From assembly GCF_016806835.2 (NCBI RefSeq), contig NZ_CP086112.1:548960-612959 (forward strand): DNA of 64,000 nt, written 5' to 3'. Position numbers and translations under genes: made by a program. Position 1 is the stretch's first letter. The number at the start of each line of letters is the position of its first letter. The notes below the pieces were generated by a model, which did no database searches, was not told the DNA's origin, and saw nothing but the letters and a program-made list of their open reading frames with translations. Source of the DNA: Skermanella rosea (GTDB lineage: Bacteria; Pseudomonadota; Alphaproteobacteria; Azospirillales; Azospirillaceae). This document shows, in pieces, positions 53,948 to 62,687 of the stretch.

Positions 53948-54844
53948 ATGAACACGAGCTATAAGATCCTCTACATCGTCGGCATGACCCATAGCGGGTC
54001 CACCCTGCTTGATCTGCTGATCGCCAAGAACTCGCTGGCCGTCAGCGTCGGCGAGGTGTGGCAGCTCGGCAACCTCGCCAACACGCGCTACAAGAAGGAC
54101 GCCAAGACGCTCCTCGGCAACGAATGCACCTGCGGCGCCGAGACGATCTGGCACTGCTCGTTCTGGCCGCGGATCGATGCCGTCGTCCAGCGGGAGGGGG
54201 GCATCGGCCTGCGCGACCTGGACCTGAACAGCGACGATCCCGAGACCTTCCGGCTCCACAACAAGCTGATCTTCGATGCCGTCGCCGAGGTCACAGGCGC
54301 CCGCATCATCATCGACTCCAGCAAGATTCAGAGCCGGTTGGCCAAGCTGGTCGCCGCCGGCTTCGTCGACATCCTGCCGCTCCACCTGATGCGCGACCCC
54401 TGCGGGCAGGTCTGCTCGATCATCCACCGGGTCCAGCGGTCGGTGCTGCGCCCGTCGCTCCGCTACTGCCGCGAGACGCTGGCGACGGTGACGTTCCTGC
54501 ACGGCAAGCCCCACCTGTCGGTCCAGTACGAGAACCTCGCCCTCGACCCGCCCGGCGAGTTGCGGCGGATCATGGAATGGGCGGGACTGGCCTACGAGCC
54601 GGCGCAGCTCGCCTGGACCGACCAGGTCACCCACAATATCGACGGCAACGTGATGCGGCGCTCCACCTCGAACGAGATCCGCTCGGACGAAAAATGGCGC
54701 GAGCGTCTGACCACCGGCCAGAAGATCTCCATCCGCGCCCTGACCTCCCCCGCGATCGCCCTGGCCCGCCTGTGGGAACGGACCAGGGGACCCGCCGCCA
54801 AGCCCCTGGACATGGCGGTCCCGCCCCAGTCCAGCTCCGCCTGA
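53948..54844 (+). CDS. PAPS-dependent sulfotransferase family protein
   Basis: A 298-residue cytoplasmic sulfotransferase. The 5'-phosphosulfate loop is VGMTHSGSTLLDLLI (residues 11-25), and the 3'-phosphate motif is LMRDPCGQVCSI with the following RVQRS (about 148-168). The family transfers the sulfuryl group from PAPS to carbohydrates or lipids; cysD-cysNC next door would supply PAPS. A Cys-rich loop (ECTCGAETIWHCSFW) resembles that of other bacterial members. AAGGTGAG precedes ATG 53948; a GTG at 53936 is possible. Confidence 0.85.
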   Translation: MNTSYKILYIVGMTHSGSTLLDLLIAKNSLAVSVGEVWQLGNLANTRYKKDAKTLLGNECTCGAETIWHCSFWPRIDAVVQREGGIGLRDLDLNSDDPETFRLHNKLIFDAVAEVTGARIIIDSSKIQSRLAKLVAAGFVDILPLHLMRDPCGQVCSIIHRVQRSVLRPSLRYCRETLATVTFLHGKPHLSVQYENLALDPPGELRRIMEWAGLAYEPAQLAWTDQVTHNIDGNVMRRSTSNEIRSDEKWRERLTTGQKISIRALTSPAIALARLWERTRGPAAKPLDMAVPPQSSSA

Positions 54845-54884
54845 CCCCGGGCTGGAGCTGCGCCCGAACAGGTCGATCCGGTGC

Positions 54885-54975
54885 GTTGCGCCATGGGCGC
54901 AACCTACGACCTAAGATCGTCGGCCCGCATCACCTCCGCCCTGCATCGAGCCGTAGGTTGCGCCCATGGCGCAAC
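54885..54975. repeat. REP pair downstream of the RAYT gene
   Basis: Two perfect inverted copies of a 24-nt unit (54885-54908 and 54952-54975), each a hairpin gttgcgccatgggcgcaac plus a ctacg tail. They sit 66 nt beyond the stop of the RAYT transposase, the usual arrangement of REP pairs (REPIN) with their transposase. Confidence 0.8.
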
Positions 54976-55040
54976 ACAGTGCGTCGAGTGGAACGTCAGG
55001 CTGCGAGGACCGGAGCGGTTCAACCTGATCGGGGACCGCT

Positions 55041-55793
55041 CTAGTCCAGGTCCCAGTCCCACATCAGTTCGTCCTCCACGGGCGCCGCCTCCCGCGAGGG
55101 CTTCGGCGACCCGTTCGGCGGCCGGCCCCGCCGGGGAGGATCGACCCGCCGGCCCAGCGCGCGTTCGATCCCGCGCCGGAAAGCGTCGCTTCCCGGAACC
55201 CAGCCCCTCTGGGTCGCGTCGCGGAGGATGTCGGCCTCCTCCCCCGTCGGCCCGGTGCCGAACAACTCCCGATAGGCGGCCCGCCGCTCCGCGGCATTCC
55301 GGCCCAGCGCCGCGTAGGTCGGATGGCCGGCCAGGAGCGGATCGCGGCGGCCCAGGGCGTTGTGGCCGTAGCTCGACCAGGGAAAATCCTCCGGCGCGGA
55401 GACGATGCCCGCCCGCACCGGGTTCGCCTCCACATAGCGGTGGCAGGCCAGCACGTAGCCCTCGCTGTCCAGGATGGTCGATTTATACCGTCCCTCCCAC
55501 AGCGTCCCGGTCCGCCCGCGGGTCCGGTTGACATGGGCGACATAGCGCCGCCCGACCGACTGCATCAGCCGCGGGATCGACTCCTCCCCGCCGGCGGTGA
55601 CGACGAGGTGGAAATGGTTGCCCATCAGCACATAGGCATGCAGCGCGCACCCCTCCCCCGCCACCGCCTCCCCCAGCCAAGTCAGGAACAGCCGGCGATC
55701 CTCGTCGTCGAAGAACACGTCCTGCCGGTTGTTCCCCCGCTGGAGGACATGGTGCGTCTGGCCGGGCAGGATGAGGCGCGTGGGGCGGGCCAT
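55041..55793 (-). CDS. REP-associated tyrosine transposase (RAYT, IS200/IS605-like TnpA)
   Basis: A 250-residue single-strand transposase of the Y1_Tnp/RAYT class. The HUH metal motif is MGNHFHLVV (His60, His62), and the probable catalytic Tyr lies in CHRYVEANPVRAG. RAYTs mobilise REP palindromes, one pair of which is directly downstream. A charged, proline-rich C-terminal extension (about 205-250) follows the domain. The frame is open upstream to 56213, but ATG 55793 fits the family start. It is preceded by 15-nt repeats. Confidence 0.9.
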   Translation of the reverse strand: MARPTRLILPGQTHHVLQRGNNRQDVFFDDEDRRLFLTWLGEAVAGEGCALHAYVLMGNHFHLVVTAGGEESIPRLMQSVGRRYVAHVNRTRGRTGTLWEGRYKSTILDSEGYVLACHRYVEANPVRAGIVSAPEDFPWSSYGHNALGRRDPLLAGHPTYAALGRNAAERRAAYRELFGTGPTGEEADILRDATQRGWVPGSDAFRRGIERALGRRVDPPRRGRPPNGSPKPSREAAPVEDELMWDWDLD

Positions 55794-55856
55794 GGCGGCG
55801 GTCTCCGGTTGGGGAGCCAGCGGTACCATGGGGCGGAGGCGGCGGTCAACAATGCA

Positions 55857-55926
55857 CTCTGACCCCATTTCCTCTGACCCCATTTCCTCCGAGTTGGCGG
55901 TCAAGAAGCTGCTCTGAACCCATTTT
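55857..55926. repeat. 15-nt direct repeats upstream of the RAYT gene
   Basis: ctctgaccccatttc occurs twice in tandem (55857-55871 and 55872-55886), and a third copy with one or two changes lies at 55912-55926. Inverted partial copies (gaatggggtc, gaacggggtcc) lie at 56525-56549, on the other side of mazEF. Confidence 0.75.
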
Positions 55927-55991
55927 TGAGCTGTTGCGTCCAGGCGTAACGCGTTACATAGTGGTTTGTGGTTCAGAATGGAGTTTCGGCC

Positions 55992-56204
55992 ATGCAACCG
56001 GCGGAACGAATGAGAGCGATGCGGGCGCGTCGCAAAAGCCAGGGCTTCCGCGAGGTGCGCTTGACCCTCCCGGATGTCCGCTCCCAAGCGGTCAGGGTCC
56101 GGATCGCTGCGGAAGTGGCGGCACTCGACCCTGCCGCGGAAGCGGAGGCGCTTGACTGGATCGAGGCGGTCTCCGAATTCGACGGCGGCGATGAAGCGCG
56201 GTGA
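55992..56204 (+). CDS. mazE: MazE-family antitoxin (DUF3018)
   Basis: A 70-residue antitoxin with the DUF3018 pattern RMRAMRARRKSQGFREVRL at its N-terminus (DNA-binding, basic) and an acidic C-terminus (AEALDWIEAVSEFDGGDE) that would bind the toxin. GGAG lies about 10 nt before ATG 55992; a GTG at 55968 is less likely. It overlaps the toxin gene by 14 nt. Confidence 0.85.
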   Translation: MQPAERMRAMRARRKSQGFREVRLTLPDVRSQAVRVRIAAEVAALDPAAEAEALDWIEAVSEFDGGDEAR

Positions 56205-56520
56205 CGTCGTCATCGTCGCCGCTTCCGGCGACTACGGCAAGCCCCGCCCGGCCGTAATCATCCAGACCGACGCTCTCCCCTCGGCGCACTGTTCCGTCGT
56301 GGTGTGCCAGATGACCTCCGAACTGGCCGACGCACCGGATTTCCGGGTGACGGTCGAACCCGGCGGCGGTAACGGCCTGCGCTCGAGATCCCAGGTCATG
56401 GCGGACAAGCCGGTTACGATCCGCCGCGAACGGGTCGGGCAACGCATCGGCCGACTCACCCCTGCTGATATGGCACGCCTGAACGTCGCGCTGGCCTTCG
56501 TCATGGGATTGGCCGACTGA
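56191..56520 (+). CDS. mazF: MazF/PemK-type endoribonuclease toxin
   Basis: A 109-residue toxin that would cleave mRNA at short motifs. The MazF start MKRGDVVIVAASGDYGKPRP, with the conserved Arg-Pro, and the later DKPVTIRRERVG are present. It overlaps the antitoxin gene, so the two are cotranscribed. A hairpin follows. The module sits beside the RAYT gene and is bordered by related short repeats. Confidence 0.88.
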   Translation: MKRGDVVIVAASGDYGKPRPAVIIQTDALPSAHCSVVVCQMTSELADAPDFRVTVEPGGGNGLRSRSQVMADKPVTIRRERVGQRIGRLTPADMARLNVALAFVMGLAD

Positions 56521-56559
56521 ACCTCGAATGGGGTCTTTGAACGGGGTCCAATGAAACTC

Positions 56560-56582
56560 CACCCGCCAGGAACAGGCGGGTG
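56560..56582 (+). terminator. Hairpin after mazF
   Basis: The arms cacccgcc and ggcgggtg form an 8-bp stem with a 7-nt loop, 40 nt past the mazF stop, followed by a GC-rich imperfect palindrome. Confidence 0.5.
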
Positions 56583-56669
56583 TTGGTCGGCCCGCGGCCA
56601 AGACCGGCCTACGTGGAAAGTATGTGCGGTTTCGGACCGGAAACCTCCCCGGCCCGAAACCGGGAAGCC

Positions 56670-58463
56670 CTAATCCGCCGCGTCCATCTGCATGGACTCC
56701 GCCAGGCTGTCCGCCTGCAGGCGCCACATGCGGTCGAAGATGCCGCCGCGACGGCGCAGCTCCGCCGGGGAGCCGTCCTCGACCACCACGCCGTTGGACA
56801 GCACCAGGATGCGGTCGAAGGTGGAGACGGTGGACAGCCGGTGCGCCACCGCCAGCACCGTGCGGCCGCGGACCAGGTCGGCCAGCGCCAGCTGGATCTC
56901 CTGCTCCGACTCGGTATCGAGGGCGGAGGTCGCCTCGTCCAGGATCAGGATCGGCGCGTTTTTCAGGAAGGCGCGGGCGATGCCCAGGCGCTGGCGCTGG
57001 CCGCCGGACAGGCGGACGCCGCGCTCGCCGACCATCGTGTGGTAGCCTTCCGGCAGCTCCATGATGAAGTCGTGGCAATAGGCGTGGCGGGCCGCGGCCA
57101 TCACCTCCTCGTCGGTGGCGTCCGGCTTGCCGTAGCGGATGTTCTCCAGGATCGTGCGGTGGAACAGCGCGATCTCCTGCGGCACCACCGCGATCCGGGA
57201 GCGCAGGCTGTCCTGGCCCACCTCCGTGATCCGCTGCCCGTCGATCAGGATGGAGCCGCCCTGCGCGTCGTCCAGCCGCTGGATCAGCCCGATCAGCGTC
57301 GATTTGCCCGAGCCGGACGGCCCGACCAGTCCGACCTTCTGCCCCGCCGGGATCTCCAGGTCGAAGTGGTCGAAGACCTGCCGCCCGTCGGGATAGCGGA
57401 ACGAGACGTCGTCGAACCGGATCGCTCCGCCCTGGGCCAGCAGCGGGCGGTCGTCGCCCGGGTCCTCGATCCCGTGGGGCTGGGCGATCACGTTCAGGCT
57501 GTCCGAGATCGTGCCGAAGAACTGCGAGGTGCTGACCAGCGCCAGCGCCAGGTCGCGCGACCCGTGCAGGATGCGGAAGGTCAGGGCGCTGATGATGACC
57601 ACGTCGCCCGGGGTGATCGATCCCGCGCGCCACAGCGTGATCGCCCACAGCAGCATGGAGCCCGCCATGATCCACAGGCAGGCGTCATGCAGCAGGCGCG
57701 CCTTCTCCAGGTACATCCAGCTCCGGCGCTCGGACGCAGCCTCGGCCCCAAGCTCGCCGGCCAGCCGGTCGCGTTCGCGCTGCCGGGCGGAGAAGGCCTT
57801 GACCGTCCAGACGTTGGAGACGACGTCGACCAGCTCGCCCCCGGCGCGGGACGACTGCCTGGCGAAGTCGTGGTGGATCTCCTTGCCGCGCACGCCGAAC
57901 AGGATGATCGCCGCCGCGACGATCGCGACGAAGAAGGCCAGCGCCACGCCCATGCGCCAGTCGATCGTGGACAGCACGATCACCGCGCCGATGATCTCGG
58001 TGCAGGGCGGGACGATGCTCCAGGTCAGGCCGCGCAGGATCATCCCGGCGGCGTTGGCCGTCGCCGTGATCCTGCCGCCCAGCGCTCCGGCCATGTGCTG
58101 GCTGAAGTACCGCATCGGATGGCCGGTCAGGTGCTGGAACAGGTCCAGCCGCATGTCCACACCGGTCGACACGATCGTGCGGGCGCCCAGCCAGCCGCCG
58201 CTGCGCCACAGGACGTTCTCGATCGCGATCAGGCCCAGGAACAGGGCCAGCGGGGTCCAGACGTCGGCGGTCGCCCGGTCGGGCGAGGCCATGGCGTCGA
58301 CCAGCATCTTCATGCCGTACTGGACCAGCACGGCGCAGGCCGCCCCGGCCACGATCACGCTGAACAGCCCGCCGAAATGCCACGGGCGGGCCTTGATGTA
58401 TCTCATCAGGAAGCCCAGGGGTCGCCTGGGCAGGGGACCGCTGGTTCTGGATCCGGATACCAT
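56670..58463 (-). CDS. ABC exporter (fused transmembrane and ATPase domains)
   Basis: A 597-residue half-transporter that works as a homodimer. Six transmembrane helices (about 25-315) precede an ATPase domain (about 345-580) with Walker A GPSGSGKST, signature RLSGGQRQR and Walker B ILILDEATSALD. The type-I exporter layout fits lipid, oligosaccharide or glycan export (NdvA/MsbA-like length). Its position after glycosyltransferase, glf and glycosidase genes suggests a polysaccharide or lipid-linked sugar cargo. AGAGGAT precedes the ATG. Last gene of the leftward operon. Confidence 0.9.
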   Translation of the reverse strand: MVSGSRTSGPLPRRPLGFLMRYIKARPWHFGGLFSVIVAGAACAVLVQYGMKMLVDAMASPDRATADVWTPLALFLGLIAIENVLWRSGGWLGARTIVSTGVDMRLDLFQHLTGHPMRYFSQHMAGALGGRITATANAAGMILRGLTWSIVPPCTEIIGAVIVLSTIDWRMGVALAFFVAIVAAAIILFGVRGKEIHHDFARQSSRAGGELVDVVSNVWTVKAFSARQRERDRLAGELGAEAASERRSWMYLEKARLLHDACLWIMAGSMLLWAITLWRAGSITPGDVVIISALTFRILHGSRDLALALVSTSQFFGTISDSLNVIAQPHGIEDPGDDRPLLAQGGAIRFDDVSFRYPDGRQVFDHFDLEIPAGQKVGLVGPSGSGKSTLIGLIQRLDDAQGGSILIDGQRITEVGQDSLRSRIAVVPQEIALFHRTILENIRYGKPDATDEEVMAAARHAYCHDFIMELPEGYHTMVGERGVRLSGGQRQRLGIARAFLKNAPILILDEATSALDTESEQEIQLALADLVRGRTVLAVAHRLSTVSTFDRILVLSNGVVVEDGSPAELRRRGGIFDRMWRLQADSLAESMQMDAAD

Positions 58464-58478
58464 CGTGTTTGATCCTCT

Positions 58479-58509
58479 GAAGGGGTGCCGGAGGCTTCGG
58501 CACCCCTTC
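58479..58509 (-). terminator. Intra-operon hairpin between glycosidase and ABC exporter genes
   Basis: The arms gaaggggtgccg and cggcaccccttc are perfectly complementary around a 7-nt loop. No T-run follows on the minus strand, so it may only reduce expression of the exporter or protect the upstream mRNA. Confidence 0.6.
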
Positions 58510-58532
58510 GGCTTTCACATGCCTGTTCGGCG

Positions 58533-59684
58533 CTACGCCGCGTCGGTTTCCAGCTCGGGCGCCGCCACCAGCCTGCCGAAGCGGGCCTGCTGATGGGCCA
58601 GTTCCTCGGCCAGCGGCGCGTGGACCTCGCGGCACCCCTCGGCGTCGGGGAAGCCCAGCAGGCCGGTGGCGCAATGGCGCTCGTCGGCCCAGCCCGGATA
58701 GTCCACGACGGGATAGAGGCAGATGCCCTCGACCGGGGTGCCGGCCTCGAGCGCCGCCGCGACCTCGTCGCAGACATAGCGGAACCAGCCCGCGCGCGGG
58801 TCGCCCTCGGCCCCGGTCTCGGCGACCAGCACCGGCTTGCCGTAGCGCTTGTGGGTCTCCGCCAGCAGCTCGCGGAACGGCCGGTAGTTCGGATCGGTCC
58901 GCTCGATCATGCCGCCGCCGTGGAACCACTGGTTGTCGGAGTAATAGTTCACCCCGATGGTGTCCAGGTAGTCCGGCTTGCCGCCCAGGCCCGGCCAGAT
59001 CCGGCCGGTCAGCATGTCCCAGGCCTGGTACTGGGCCTGGCGGTAACCCTCGGCGCCGGCGCGGTCCGCCGGCTTGCCGGACTTGGCGACCACGTTGATC
59101 ACCGGGTCGATCTGGACGAACCGGGCGCGGGGCTCGACCTCGCGGATCGCCTCGATCGCCGCGATGGAGGCGCGGACCAGCTGGACCTTCAGCTCCATGC
59201 CGCGCCCGCGGGCCATCGGGTTGAACGCGGCGTTGTCGCCGCCGGCCCAGGCCCAGTAGGAGATCTCGTTGATCGGGGCGTAGAACGGCACTTCGCCCGT
59301 CTCGTCCTTGACCACCTGGGCGACCGCCCCGGCGAAGGCGGCGAAGCGGTCCACGAAATTCGGCTGCCAGATGTCGATGTCGTCGGGCCAGCCATAGTGG
59401 CACAGGTCCCAGATGACCTGCACGCCGGCCGCGCGGGCGGCGTGCAGCATCGGCAGGAAGCTGGACCAGTCGAACCGGCCGGGGCTGGTCTCGATCAGGT
59501 GCCAGCGCACCCCGTCGCGGACCGTCCGCATGCCGTGGCCGGTCATGGCGGCATAGTCCTCGGGGAAGAAGCGGCCATGGCCGGTCGCCTCGATCAGATC
59601 GAGGCGGCGGCCGTCATGGCGGCGGTGGGTCGAGCACTCGAACCCACCCAGGAAGAAGCTGTCGAACAGGCTGGGTCTATGCAT
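58533..59684 (-). CDS. Glycoside hydrolase, GH1-like (beta-glucosidase-related)
   Basis: A 383-residue TIM-barrel protein of clan GH-A. The general acid/base is the Glu of YAPINEISYW, and the nucleophile is likely the Glu of VAETGAEGD. It is shorter than classical GH1 enzymes (about 450 residues) and has no signal peptide, so it acts in the cytoplasm, perhaps trimming oligosaccharide intermediates. Such genes recur beside glf and group-1 glycosyltransferases in alphaproteobacteria. The gap to glf is 40 nt. Confidence 0.82.
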   Translation of the reverse strand: MHRPSLFDSFFLGGFECSTHRRHDGRRLDLIEATGHGRFFPEDYAAMTGHGMRTVRDGVRWHLIETSPGRFDWSSFLPMLHAARAAGVQVIWDLCHYGWPDDIDIWQPNFVDRFAAFAGAVAQVVKDETGEVPFYAPINEISYWAWAGGDNAAFNPMARGRGMELKVQLVRASIAAIEAIREVEPRARFVQIDPVINVVAKSGKPADRAGAEGYRQAQYQAWDMLTGRIWPGLGGKPDYLDTIGVNYYSDNQWFHGGGMIERTDPNYRPFRELLAETHKRYGKPVLVAETGAEGDPRAGWFRYVCDEVAAALEAGTPVEGICLYPVVDYPGWADERHCATGLLGFPDAEGCREVHAPLAEELAHQQARFGRLVAAPELETDAA

Positions 59685-59724
59685 TCATGTCTCTCCGGAT
59701 GGTCGGGCGGCGCGGAGGGTGCCG

Positions 59725-61050
59725 TCAGTCGCCGGCACCGTGGACCGCTTCCGCGCGCAGGGCACCGTTGACATGCGCCATCTCGCGGGCCGCGCGGGAA
59801 AGCGCTGCGTCGTGCTGCACCTCACGCTGCTCGGTCTCGGCGATCCGGTTGAACATGGCGAGCGCCTGCCCGACCACCTGGTCCATGTTGTAGTACTTGT
59901 AGGTGCCCAGACGGCCGATGAAGGTCACGTCGGGGGTTGCGTCGGCCAGCGCCTGGTACTTGCGGTACAGCTCGGCGTTCTCCGGGCGCGGCACCGGATA
60001 GTACGGGTCGCCCTCGGCGGCCGGATATTCATAGGTCAGGCTGGTCCGCGGATTGACCTGGCCGGTCAGGTGCTTGTACTCGGTGATCCGGGTATAGGGC
60101 ACGTTTTCCGACGGATAGTTGACCACCGCGACCGGCTGGAAGTTCTCCTGCTCCACCGTCTCGTGGCGGAACTGAAGCGACCGGTAGGGCAGCTTGCCGA
60201 AGCGGAAGTCGAAATACTCGTCGATCGGGCCGGAGTAGATCAGCTTGTCGTACTGGACCTCGTGCCGGACCTCCTCGAAGTCGGTGTTCAGCATGACCTT
60301 GATGTTCGGATGGTCGAGCATGTTCTCGAACATCCGGGTATAGCCATGCAGCGGCATCTGTTGGAAGCTGTCGCCGAAATAGCGGTCGTCGGTGTTGGTC
60401 CGGGTCGGCACGCGCGAGGTGACGGACTTGTCCAGCTCGGACGGGTCCAGGCCCCACTGCTTGCGCGTATAGCCCCGGAAGAATTTCTCGTACAGCTCCC
60501 GGCCGACCTTGTTGATGACGACGTCCTCGGACGTGCGGATCTCGGCCACCGGCTCGGCCTTGGACGCAAGGAACGCCTCGGCGTCCTCCGGGGTCAGCTT
60601 CAGATTGTACAGCTTCTCCAGCGTGGTCAGGTTGATCGGAATCGGCACCAGCTGGTTGTCGACGTCCGCCAGCACCTTGTGCTCGTAGGGGCGCCACTTG
60701 GTGAACCGCGACAGGTAGGATGCCACCTGCTGCGAGTTCGTGTGGAAGATGTGCGGCCCGTAGCGGTGGATCAGGATGCCGGCATCGTTATAGTGGTCGT
60801 AGGCGTTGCCCGCGATGTGCGGACGCCGGTCGATCAGCAGGACCCGCTTGTTCAGGCCGGCGGCGAGGCGTTCGGCAAGCACGCTGCCCGCGAAGCCGGC
60901 GCCGACGATCAGGTAGTCGAAACCGCTGCGCTGGTGAGCGAACCTGTTCCGCTTCGCCACGACGTGCGAACCACCGTTGCCGGTGTTCCGCGCCGAGATG
61001 GGATTGGACGAATCAGGCGCACCGGCACCTGTGGGCGTCAGAGCGCGCAT
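59725..61050 (-). CDS. glf: UDP-galactopyranose mutase
   Basis: A 441-residue flavoenzyme converting UDP-galactopyranose to UDP-galactofuranose. The FAD motif YLIVGAGFAGSVLAERLA starts near residue 46, after a non-conserved 40-residue extension. The family blocks NAYDHYNDAGILIHRYGPHI, GYTRKQWGLDPSEL and FIGRLGTYKYYNMDQVV are intact. Usual Glf proteins have about 370-390 residues, so the N-terminal extension may be over-called. It overlaps the glycosyltransferase gene by 13 nt. Presence of glf implies galactofuranose in the surface polysaccharide. Confidence 0.93.
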   Translation of the reverse strand: MRALTPTGAGAPDSSNPISARNTGNGGSHVVAKRNRFAHQRSGFDYLIVGAGFAGSVLAERLAAGLNKRVLLIDRRPHIAGNAYDHYNDAGILIHRYGPHIFHTNSQQVASYLSRFTKWRPYEHKVLADVDNQLVPIPINLTTLEKLYNLKLTPEDAEAFLASKAEPVAEIRTSEDVVINKVGRELYEKFFRGYTRKQWGLDPSELDKSVTSRVPTRTNTDDRYFGDSFQQMPLHGYTRMFENMLDHPNIKVMLNTDFEEVRHEVQYDKLIYSGPIDEYFDFRFGKLPYRSLQFRHETVEQENFQPVAVVNYPSENVPYTRITEYKHLTGQVNPRTSLTYEYPAAEGDPYYPVPRPENAELYRKYQALADATPDVTFIGRLGTYKYYNMDQVVGQALAMFNRIAETEQREVQHDAALSRAAREMAHVNGALRAEAVHGAGD

Positions 61051-62234
61051 TCAATCTTCTCCTTCATTTCATTCCAGGTCTTGTCCCACGACATGTCCCG
61101 CAGCACCGCATCGGCGGTCGCGAGCAGGCGGTCGCGGTCCTTGGCGTCTTCGAGGGCGGCGTCGATCGCCGCGATGAACTCTTCCGGGGTCCGGGCGATC
61201 CGGACCACGCCGGTGTCGCCATAGGTGCGCACCACGTCCTTGATCGGCGTGGACACCGCGGGGCAGCCGCCGGCCAGATATTCCGGCGTCTTGGTCGGGC
61301 TGATGAACCGGGTGGATTCGTTCAGCGCGAACGGCAGCAGTGCCACGTCCCAGCCGCTCAGATAGTGCGGCAGCTCGTCATAGACCTTGGGGCCGAGATA
61401 GTGGATGTTGGGGCGCTTCGGCAGCGTCTCCGGATCGATCTTCACGACCGGGCCGACCAGCACGAAATGCAGGTCCGGCCGCATCTCCGCAATGCGGTCG
61501 ATCAGGTCGATGTCGAAACGCTCGTCGATCACGCCGTAGAAGCCCAGGCGCGGATGCGGGATCGCGGCCTGGTCTTCCGGGTCGGGTTGCGTCGCCCGGG
61601 CCTGGGCGAAGTGCGCCACGTCGACGCTGCTGGGGAACGGGTGGGCGTTGGCGTGCAGCGACCGCTTGGCTTCCCATAGGCTGTAGCCTCCGGTGAAGAC
61701 CAGGTTGGCCTTGGACAGCAGGGTCCGCTCGCGCTCGATCAGCTGCGGCGGGGCACCCTTGAAGGCGGACAGCTCGTCCATGCAGTCATAGACGGTCACG
61801 CCGCCCCGCAGGTGATCCGTGAAGTCCAGGCTCATGGGGGTGTAGTACCAGAGCACGGGATCGACGATCCCCTCGGTCGCGAAGAACCCGTCGAGCAGGG
61901 TCCGCAGCGTGTCGGCCGTCTGCTCGGGCGTGCGGCGGCCCGGAAGGCGGGGAACCACGACGCGGACCCCGCCCTCCTCGGTGCGGACGTCCAGCCAAGC
62001 GGTCTGGCTCTCGGTATCCACCGGCTCCTCAACGAAGAACACCCGATAGTCCCGGGCAAAACGGGACATCAAGTGTTGAGGACGCTGATAGACGAAGTTC
62101 CACCGCAGGTGCGAAAAACAGACCAGAGACGGCAGATCCTCCTGGACCTGTGGCATCATGGAGGGAGAAAAGGCCGGCGTGTCTTTGTACTTGGTCTTTC
62201 CGATCTCAATCTGGACGGGACCTGCCCAACTCAT
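61038..62234 (-). CDS. Glycosyltransferase, GT-B fold (group 1/GT4-like)
   Basis: A 398-residue glycosyltransferase. The N-terminal lobe holds FSHLRWNFVYQRPQHLMSRF, a motif common in GT-B enzymes linked with glf. The C-terminal nucleotide-sugar lobe has LGFYGVIDERFD and the donor-site segment FISPTKTPEYLAGGCP. It probably transfers galactofuranose or glucose to a growing chain. ATG 62234 has AGGAG 6 nt upstream; the frame is open to 62279. It is the first gene of the glf operon. Confidence 0.88.
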   Translation of the reverse strand: MSWAGPVQIEIGKTKYKDTPAFSPSMMPQVQEDLPSLVCFSHLRWNFVYQRPQHLMSRFARDYRVFFVEEPVDTESQTAWLDVRTEEGGVRVVVPRLPGRRTPEQTADTLRTLLDGFFATEGIVDPVLWYYTPMSLDFTDHLRGGVTVYDCMDELSAFKGAPPQLIERERTLLSKANLVFTGGYSLWEAKRSLHANAHPFPSSVDVAHFAQARATQPDPEDQAAIPHPRLGFYGVIDERFDIDLIDRIAEMRPDLHFVLVGPVVKIDPETLPKRPNIHYLGPKVYDELPHYLSGWDVALLPFALNESTRFISPTKTPEYLAGGCPAVSTPIKDVVRTYGDTGVVRIARTPEEFIAAIDAALEDAKDRDRLLATADAVLRDMSWDKTWNEMKEKIECAL

Positions 62235-62687
62235 AATGTCTCCTATCGTCTGTTTCGATATGGCCGGGCAACGGTTCAATCAGCATAAACTCTCTCCTGC
62301 CCGAAGCTGGCCGCCTGCAAGCGACGCTACTAACGAGCAGAATGGATTTTCTGTTCCAGGATTTGAATAGCTGTCGAAAAAATGTCTCCGTGCCTCAATG
62401 AAAACGGCACTGTTCACGATTCCTCGTTTTATTCCGTAATAAATTCACGCCATCAGGTACATTGTGGATGGCTGACAATTTGGCATAAACATGACAGCAT
62501 GGCAGCGGTTATGGGAAACACGTTGGAATAGAACATGTCTCCGACACAATCACTTGTTTCCGCCTTAAGGATAACAGGGAGTTTGCCCGGATTAACACCG
62601 TTGTTCAAATCCCCGGACGCCCGTGAATGCTAACTGTAGGCGGCCGAGTCTATTGATCGTGGAAATGGTTTCGAAAGAGCTGGAGTG
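62235..62687. other. Divergent intergenic region, 450 nt, no gene
   Basis: An AT-richer stretch between the leftward glf operon and the rightward membrane glycosyltransferase, probably carrying both promoters. I see no clear operator or repeat. Confidence 0.4.
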
